Shown here: in pieces, positions 58,741-64,000 of the stretch
Numbering within the stretch: position 1 is the stretch's first letter
Layout of the letters: each line of letters begins with the position of its first letter
NCBI RefSeq assembly: GCF_000585375.1
Contig: NZ_KK073874.1
Location: 7,909,913 to 7,973,912 of the forward strand
Source: Cryptosporangium arvum DSM 44712
GTDB taxonomy: Bacteria > Actinomycetota > Actinomycetes > Mycobacteriales > Cryptosporangiaceae
Length of the DNA: 64,000 bases
Reading direction: 5' to 3'
Notes under the pieces: generated by a model
Database searches by the model: none
What the model was told of the DNA's origin: nothing
What the model saw: only the letters and a program-made list of their open reading frames with translations
Made by a program: the position numbers and the translations under genes

Positions 58741-59889
58741 CTACTTCTGCGCGACGACCGCGGCGACCTTGCTCAGCGGCTCGCTCAACGCGTCGACCGC
58801 GGTCGCGAACGCCTTGATCTCGGCCGGGGTCAGCTCGGTGTAGAGCTTGAACCCGTCCTCGGTGGCCTGCGCGTCCAGCAACTTCTGCACCGCGCCGAAA
58901 CGGGTGTCGAGCTCCTTCACCAGCGCGGGGTCCCGGTCCTCCAGGGTCGGGCGCAGCGCCGCGATCGCGGCCTTCGAGCCCTCGACGTTGGCCTGGAAGT
59001 CCCACAGGTCGGTGTGCGAGTACCGGTCTTCCTCACCGGTGATCTTGCCGGTCGCCACCTCGTCGAGCAGGCCCTTCGCGCCGTTCGCCAGCTGCAGCGG
59101 CGACAGCTTCACCGAGTTGGACTTGGTGACGACCTCCTGGATGTCCTTCAGCAGCTGGTCGGCGAGCGCGCCGTCCTTCGAGACGTCCCCGGTGACCCAC
59201 AGGTCCTTCTCGATCCGGTGGAACCCGGTCCACTCGGTACCCGGCTCGACGTCGTTCTCGCGGGCGTCCGTGCGCGGGTCGAGGTCGCCGAAGCTCTCGG
59301 CCACCGGCTCGATCCGCTCCCAGTAGGTACGCGCGACCGGGAAGAGCGCCTTCGCCTTCGGGACGTCGTTGGCCTTCACCGCGTTCACGAACTCGGTGGT
59401 CTTGGTGATCAGCGCCGCGGTCTGGCTCTTCACGTAGCGCTGGTAGCTCGCGGTGGCCTCGGCGAGCTGCGCGTCGGTGCCGAGCGACTCGCTCGCGCCG
59501 GTGACCTTCAGCGCGGTGCGCAGACCGTTGCCCTTCATGCCGGGCTTGCAGGCGCCCTCGTACGAGCCGGCGGGCAGCTCGACGATCAGCTTGCGGGTCA
59601 GGCCGGGGCCGATGTTCTCGACCTCGCCCATGATCCGGTCGCCCTCGGCGTACACGTAGAACTCGGTGACCTTCGAACCGGTGTTCTTGATCTCGAACGT
59701 GCTGGTACCGGCGTCGAGCTCGGTCTGGTCGACCTTGCAGGACGAGTCGGTGGCCGCGACCGAGATCGGCCCCCCGCTCTTCCCGCCGGAAGCCTTGTCG
59801 TCGTCGGACGAACTGCAGCCGGCCGCACCGAGCAGCGTGGCGCCCGCGAGGGCCAGCGCGAACACGGTGGTGGGTCTGGACATGCGCAT
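58741..59889 (-). CDS. efeO: EfeO iron-uptake lipoprotein (cupredoxin plus imelysin domain)
   Basis: Extracytoplasmic protein of 382 residues. The signal peptide has lipobox LLGAAGC (Cys about 25); a cupredoxin-like domain is at about 40-130 (SSCKVDQTELDAGTSTFEIKNTG...YEGACKPGMKG); the M75/imelysin-like domain is at about 140-380 with the HxxE motif in WTGFHRIEKDLW. It binds iron for delivery to EfeU. It is preceded by efeU with 15 bases between. Confidence 0.92.
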   Translation of the reverse strand: MRMSRPTTVFALALAGATLLGAAGCSSSDDDKASGGKSGGPISVAATDSSCKVDQTELDAGTSTFEIKNTGSKVTEFYVYAEGDRIMGEVENIGPGLTRKLIVELPAGSYEGACKPGMKGNGLRTALKVTGASESLGTDAQLAEATASYQRYVKSQTAALITKTTEFVNAVKANDVPKAKALFPVARTYWERIEPVAESFGDLDPRTDARENDVEPGTEWTGFHRIEKDLWVTGDVSKDGALADQLLKDIQEVVTKSNSVKLSPLQLANGAKGLLDEVATGKITGEEDRYSHTDLWDFQANVEGSKAAIAALRPTLEDRDPALVKELDTRFGAVQKLLDAQATEDGFKLYTELTPAEIKAFATAVDALSEPLSKVAAVVAQK

Positions 59890-59904
59890 GTGGCGGTCTT
59901 TCTC

Positions 59905-60756
59905 TTAAGGGGTAGTGGTTACCGGCTCGGGCGTCTTCTCCGCGGGCTTGCTGCTCGGCCAGAGGAAGAAGGTGAGGACCGGGACCAGGTAGGCGACCCA
60001 GGCGACGGCCTGGAGCACGGTGGTCTGCGGCTGGAAGTTGAAGATGCCCTTGAGCAACGTGCCGTACCAGCTGTCCGGCGGGATCTGCGCGCTGACGTCG
60101 AACGCCAGCGTCTCCAGTCCGGGCAGGACGTCGGCTTCCTGCAGGTCGTGGAAGCCGTACGCGAAGATGCCTGCCGCGACGACGACGAGCAGCGCTCCGG
60201 TCCAGGTGAAGAACGTGGCGAGGTTGATGCGGACCGCGCCCTGGTAGAGCGCGAACGCCAGCGCGACCGCGATCGCAATGCCGACCAGGAAACCGAGCAG
60301 CGGCCCGGCCTCGCTGTCGGCCTGCTGGGCCGCGCTGAAGAAGAACAGCGTGGTCTCCAGGCCCTCGCGGGCCACCGCGAGGAAAGCCATCAGGGCGACC
60401 GCGCCGGCGCCCATCGCGATCGCCGCTTCGAGCCGGTCGGTGAGCTCGGCCTTCAGGTGCCGGGCCGTCCGGCGCATCCAGAAGATCATCCAGGTGACGA
60501 GCCCGACCGCGACGATCGAGAGGACACCGCCGGCCAACTCCTGCTGTTTGAACGTGTCGAGGCCGGTGACGGCGTACGTGAGCAGCGCACCGAACGCCAC
60601 CGACAGTACGACCGCGCCGGCCACCCCGGCCCAGACGAGCGGCAAGCGGTTGCGCCGCTCGGTCTTGACCAGGTACGCGACCAGGATGCTCACCACGAGT
60701 GCGGCTTCGAGCCCCTCGCGGAGCCCGATCAGAAGGTTCGGAAAGAAGTAATCCAA
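59905..60756 (-). CDS. efeU: EfeU/Ftr1-type iron permease
   Basis: Permease of 283 residues with seven helices and two REGLE iron-binding motifs: GLREGLEAALVVSILVAYL near residue 13 and AREGLETTLFFFSAAQQ near 140. It carries iron across the membrane in the EfeUOB system. It is the first gene of the operon, with an iron-box-like site about 40 bases upstream, so it is probably repressed by an IdeR/DtxR protein when iron is plentiful. Confidence 0.92.
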   Translation of the reverse strand: MDYFFPNLLIGLREGLEAALVVSILVAYLVKTERRNRLPLVWAGVAGAVVLSVAFGALLTYAVTGLDTFKQQELAGGVLSIVAVGLVTWMIFWMRRTARHLKAELTDRLEAAIAMGAGAVALMAFLAVAREGLETTLFFFSAAQQADSEAGPLLGFLVGIAIAVALAFALYQGAVRINLATFFTWTGALLVVVAAGIFAYGFHDLQEADVLPGLETLAFDVSAQIPPDSWYGTLLKGIFNFQPQTTVLQAVAWVAYLVPVLTFFLWPSSKPAEKTPEPVTTTP

Positions 60757-60796
60757 CGTCCGCTACCTTCCGTTGCGCTGTCTCGTTGAGCGCAGC

Positions 60797-60815
60797 AACG
60801 GTAAGCCTTACCTAA
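60797..60815 (-). promoter_or_regulatory. IdeR/DtxR-type iron box upstream of efeUOB
   Basis: On the minus strand this reads TTAGGTAAGGCTTACCGTT, matching about 14 of 19 positions of the actinobacterial IdeR consensus TTAGGTTAGGCTAACCTAA, with the 5' half-site nearly perfect. It ends 41 bases before the efeU start, where it would cover the promoter. Confidence 0.7.
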
Positions 60816-60891
60816 GGCGAACTCAACCGGGTAGCCCCTACCAATTGGATCACACAACTATGTGGACGGTAGGCGGCAACAAAACCGCAGG

Positions 60892-62163
60892 TCAGGACGA
60901 CCAGCTGGTGAGGTACGCGAGCTGAGTTTCGGTGAGGATGTCGAGAGTCACGTCGAGCGCGGCGAGTTTCAACCGCGCGATCTCCCGGTCGATGCCCGGT
61001 GGAACCTCCAGCACCGCAGCCGGGAGGACCCCGGGCTCGGTACGCAGCAGCCACTCCGCCGACAACGCCTGCATCCCGAACGCGATGTCCATCACGGCGG
61101 CGGGGTGGCCTTCCGCCCCGGCCAGGTTGGCGACCCGGCCCTCGGCGACGAGGAGCAGCCGCCGGCCGTCCTTCTGCACGTACTCGTCGACGTGCGGGCG
61201 CACCTCGACGTTGCGCGCGATCGCGTTCGCGGCCAGCCAGGCCACGTCGATCTCCAGGTCGAAGTGACCGGCGTTGGCCAGCACCGCGCCGTCCTTCATC
61301 AGCGCGAAGTGCTCGTCGCGGATGACGTCGCGGTTGCCGGTGACCGTGATGAACACGTCCCCGAGTGGCGCGGCCTCGGCCATCGTCAGCACCGCGTAGC
61401 CGCTGAGCGTGGCATCCAGGGCCCGGGCCGGATCGACCTCGGTGACGATGACCCGCGAGCCCAGGCCCGCGAGCCGCGCCGCGATGCCCTGGCCGACGTG
61501 CCCGAACCCGGCGACCACCACGTTCGCGCCCGCGAGCAAGGTGTTCGTGCTGCGCAGCAACGCGTCGATCGAGGACTGGGCGGTGCCGATGCGGTTGTCG
61601 ACGAGGTTCTTCGTCGGTGTGTCGGTGACCGCGACCACCGGGTACCGCAGCGCACCGGCCGACGCCATCGCGCGCAGCCGCACGACACCGCTGGTGGTCT
61701 CCTCGCAGCCGCCACGCAGGCCCGCGAGCAGGTCCTGGTAGTCGGTGTGGAGCGCGGTGGCCAGGTCGCAGGCGTCGTCGAGCACCAGTTCGGGCGCCCG
61801 GGCGAGCACCGCGTCGAGGTGCTCGCGGTAGGTGACCGAGTCCGAACGGTGGCGGGCGAACACGCTGACGCCGAACTCGGTGACCAGCGCGGCCGCGGTG
61901 TCGTCCTGCGTGGAGAGCGGGTTGGACGCGCAGAGCCGGATCTCCGCGCCGCCGGCCTGCAGCGTGCGAACCAGGTTGGCGGTCTCCGCGGTGATGTTCA
62001 GGCAGGCCGCGATGCGGACGCCCTCGAACGGACGCTGGGCGGCGAAGCGGTCACGGATCGCGCGCAGCACCGGCATCGAGCGGTCGGCCCACTCGATGCG
62101 GCTGTGCCCGTGCGCGGCGAGCCCGAGGTCGGCCACGTCGTACTGGACCCGAGGAGCACTCAC
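60892..62163 (-). CDS. S-adenosylhomocysteinase-like protein
   Basis: NAD-dependent enzyme of 423 residues related to SAH hydrolases of the archaeal/Thermotoga type. It has CLNITAETANLVRTLQAGGAEI, the DNRIGTAQSSIDALLR segment, the Rossmann motif VVVAGFGHVGQGIAARLAGLG near 225, and GHFDLEID. The C-terminus lacks the KPxxYRY ending of canonical bacterial AhcY, so it may hydrolyse a related nucleoside or serve as a second paralogue. The start overlaps the DUF2142 stop by four bases, so the two are coupled. Confidence 0.8.
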   Translation of the reverse strand: MSAPRVQYDVADLGLAAHGHSRIEWADRSMPVLRAIRDRFAAQRPFEGVRIAACLNITAETANLVRTLQAGGAEIRLCASNPLSTQDDTAAALVTEFGVSVFARHRSDSVTYREHLDAVLARAPELVLDDACDLATALHTDYQDLLAGLRGGCEETTSGVVRLRAMASAGALRYPVVAVTDTPTKNLVDNRIGTAQSSIDALLRSTNTLLAGANVVVAGFGHVGQGIAARLAGLGSRVIVTEVDPARALDATLSGYAVLTMAEAAPLGDVFITVTGNRDVIRDEHFALMKDGAVLANAGHFDLEIDVAWLAANAIARNVEVRPHVDEYVQKDGRRLLLVAEGRVANLAGAEGHPAAVMDIAFGMQALSAEWLLRTEPGVLPAAVLEVPPGIDREIARLKLAALDVTLDILTETQLAYLTSWSS

Positions 62164-63812
62164 GGAGCGACCGCTCCGTTGGGGAGCCGGGTCTCGGCCG
62201 CGGCCTGAGCCGGCGTCGCGGGCACGCTCGTCACCACGGGAGCGTCATCGGGCTGCACTGCACTGTGGGGCTGCACGGGGTCCAGCGTTTCATCCGGCGA
62301 CGCCCCGGGCGTAGTCGCCACCACCGCGTCGGTGGGCGTCATCCGCCGGACGAACCAGACCGAGAGGGCCGCGAGGGCCACGACACCGGCGATCTCGAGC
62401 AGCAGCGGGGCGAACGAGCCGAGTGGCGGCGTCCAGCTGCCGCTCAGCGGGTTGAGGCCGCGCCCCTGCCCGAACTGGAAGCGTGACTGCACCAGCAGCA
62501 GCGTCCAGACGTGCAGGACACCGGTGACCACGGCGACGCCCGGAACGATCCGGGCCACGCCGGTGGGGCCGAGCGCACGATCGAGCCGGCGCAGCGACAC
62601 GGCGGCCAGCACCAGGCCGACGCCGAACGGCATGATGTACCGGCCGTGCTGCGACCAGCCGATGTTGCGCAGGTAGAACAGCTCCAGCGCGATCAACGAC
62701 AGGAACGACGTGGCCAGCACCGCGAGCAGCACGAGCGCGTGCCGACGCTTGACGACCGCGAGCGCCGGGCCGACGAGCGCCGCGACCAGCAGGTACCAGG
62801 CGACGATCGTCCAGTTCGGCACCGTGGTCTCGCCATAGCCGAACTGGCCGACGATCTGGTTGACCCAGAACGTCATCCGGGTGAGCGAGAGCTGCCGCAG
62901 CGCGTCGGACCAGGGGATGTTCGCCGCGTCGTTGCCGATCGCGCCCTCGCTGTCGGACAGCCCGGAGAGCAGCATCCAGCCGATCGCGTACAGGCCGACG
63001 AACGCGCCGGTGCCGAGCACCCACCAGACGTCGTGCCTGCGCACCAGCGCCATCACCGCACCGCGACGGGCGAGCAGCAGGCAGGCCGCGACGATGAGCA
63101 CCAGGAAGACCGGGCCGAGCGCGCGCAGCACCAGCAGCAGCGAGCCGGTGATGCCGGCCAGCACGACCAGTTGGCGGGTGAACCGTTCGTCGAGCTCACC
63201 GGGGCGGGCCCGGAACAGCGTCAGCAGCGCCGACCAGAGCAGAACGCCGGCCGCGATCTCCCACCCGTTCGGGTTGATCGCGCCGTTGAGGTTCATCGCC
63301 ATCGGGGTGGCGACCACGACCAGGCCGGCGAGGAGCAGCGGACGACGGCGCCGGAACGCGATGAGCACCGCGGCGCCGAGCATCAGGGCGGCACCGAGCG
63401 CGGAGACCAGGCGCGCGCCGACGACGCCGGCGAAGTCGGGCGAGATGAGCAGGGGAAGGCCGACCGCCGCGTAGTACACCGGGTTGTACCGACCGGCGGC
63501 GCTGCCCACCCGGGTGGTGGACTCGTCGTCGGGCGCCGGCGTCTGGCAACTGGCCGGGGGACGGTCTTCGTCCTTGAACGTGCAGTCGATGTCGCCGGGG
63601 AGCAGGCTCTTCGGCACCTCGAACCAGGCCCCGCCGCCCCGGATCGCGTTCGTCGGCTCGGCGTAGACCTGCCCGCTGACGACGCCGTACGCACGGACGA
63701 GGTGCTGCGACTCGTCGTACGTGCCGTTGATCGGCAGGGCGGCAGCCCAGCCCGCGCTCATCAGGAAGAACGAGACGACCGCGACGAGGAGCACCCACCG
63801 GCCTCGAAACAC
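62160..63812 (-). CDS. DUF2142 membrane protein
   Basis: Membrane protein of 550 residues with about twelve helices and a glycosyltransferase-C-like layout. After the first helix comes an outer loop with NGTYDESQHLVRAYGVVSGQ and, further on, RYNPVYYAAVGLPLL. A middle NGAINPNGWEIAAGVLLW and a late NIGWSQHGRYIMPFG segment are typical of DUF2142. The family is linked to cell-surface polysaccharide genes. The last 60 residues are Pro/Ala-rich. It is upstream of and coupled to the SAHH-like gene. Confidence 0.83.
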   Translation of the reverse strand: MFRGRWVLLVAVVSFFLMSAGWAAALPINGTYDESQHLVRAYGVVSGQVYAEPTNAIRGGGAWFEVPKSLLPGDIDCTFKDEDRPPASCQTPAPDDESTTRVGSAAGRYNPVYYAAVGLPLLISPDFAGVVGARLVSALGAALMLGAAVLIAFRRRRPLLLAGLVVVATPMAMNLNGAINPNGWEIAAGVLLWSALLTLFRARPGELDERFTRQLVVLAGITGSLLLVLRALGPVFLVLIVAACLLLARRGAVMALVRRHDVWWVLGTGAFVGLYAIGWMLLSGLSDSEGAIGNDAANIPWSDALRQLSLTRMTFWVNQIVGQFGYGETTVPNWTIVAWYLLVAALVGPALAVVKRRHALVLLAVLATSFLSLIALELFYLRNIGWSQHGRYIMPFGVGLVLAAVSLRRLDRALGPTGVARIVPGVAVVTGVLHVWTLLLVQSRFQFGQGRGLNPLSGSWTPPLGSFAPLLLEIAGVVALAALSVWFVRRMTPTDAVVATTPGASPDETLDPVQPHSAVQPDDAPVVTSVPATPAQAAAETRLPNGAVAP

Positions 63813-64000
63813 GACCTCATCCTCCCCGGCGGAGAACCCCTGCCCCGCCTCGTCTCGGCCACCCTAGTGGTCGGGTGCGACAGTGCCGCGCCCGGCGCGG
63901 CCGGTCCGGGAGGTCGTCGTTCACTGAACCGATCCGCAGTGACCGACGGTCGAGGTCAGTCTTCGCTTTGATCCGCTTTTGCGGAGGTTCTCGCGGCCAA

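Overview
The window is chromosomal DNA of a high-GC, mycothiol-producing, multicellular-type actinomycete. Evidence for this is the mycothiol S-conjugate amidase (mca) next to the DUF4307 and greA genes, a Pmt mannosyltransferase, a class E/F-like sortase, MEDS-type anti-sigma regulation, frequent GTG starts and many probable leaderless genes. The gene set fits a Cryptosporangium/Frankia/Micromonospora-like genus, but I cannot name the species from sequence alone.

Layout. 1-2.5 kb: end of a protocatechuate (pca) operon, its IclR regulator and a flavin reductase. 2.6-8.2 kb: a DHA2 drug exporter, an L,D-transpeptidase lipoprotein and a large membrane GGDEF-EAL protein. 8.37-8.85 kb: an array of seven tiny genes on the minus strand, each with its own Shine-Dalgarno sequence and each encoding the same heptapeptide MRGATWG. 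All internal differences between copies are synonymous; this is the most striking feature of the window. 9.2-24.8 kb: conserved housekeeping genes (mca, DUF4307, greA, threonine dehydratase, a MEDS/HATPase regulator, a MoxR-VWA pair, an amidase, metB, and a YczE-like membrane protein with its MocR regulator).

24.9-33 kb is a plastic region. An intact msrA is followed by four further copies of the msrA 3' end. At least two of these also carry a copy of the msrA terminator. They separate short cassettes: one intact antitoxin/toxin pair, three decayed VapBC-type remnants and an MMPL transporter. Two IS5-family elements lie back to back after the last copy. No recombinase gene is visible, so the mechanism that stacked cassettes behind msrA is open.

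33-44.6 kb is a patchwork of stress and regulatory genes: CPBP protease, SigJ-like sigma factor with a flavoprotein, DinB protein, ArsR, SDR with divergent TetR, HxlR with a SepF-like gene, MarR with a TIGR03086 protein, CGNR regulator and Pmt. 44.8-54 kb holds a DUF4142 protein with a sortase, DUF1206, two CNNM/CorC-type proteins, DUF4253, a TetR/TetX-like pair with two tetO-like operators, and a glucosylglycerate-hydrolase-like enzyme. 54.4-63.8 kb holds an APH-like kinase, a pentapeptide protein, an RDD protein, the efeUOB iron-uptake operon with an iron box, an S-adenosylhomocysteinase-like enzyme and a DUF2142 membrane protein.

Stretches with no supported gene: 54060-54456 (nothing convincing seen on either strand), 63813-64000 (nothing seen), 8845-9218 (AT-richer presumed leader and promoter of the heptapeptide array), and 12301-12651 (greA upstream region with one weak small ORF).
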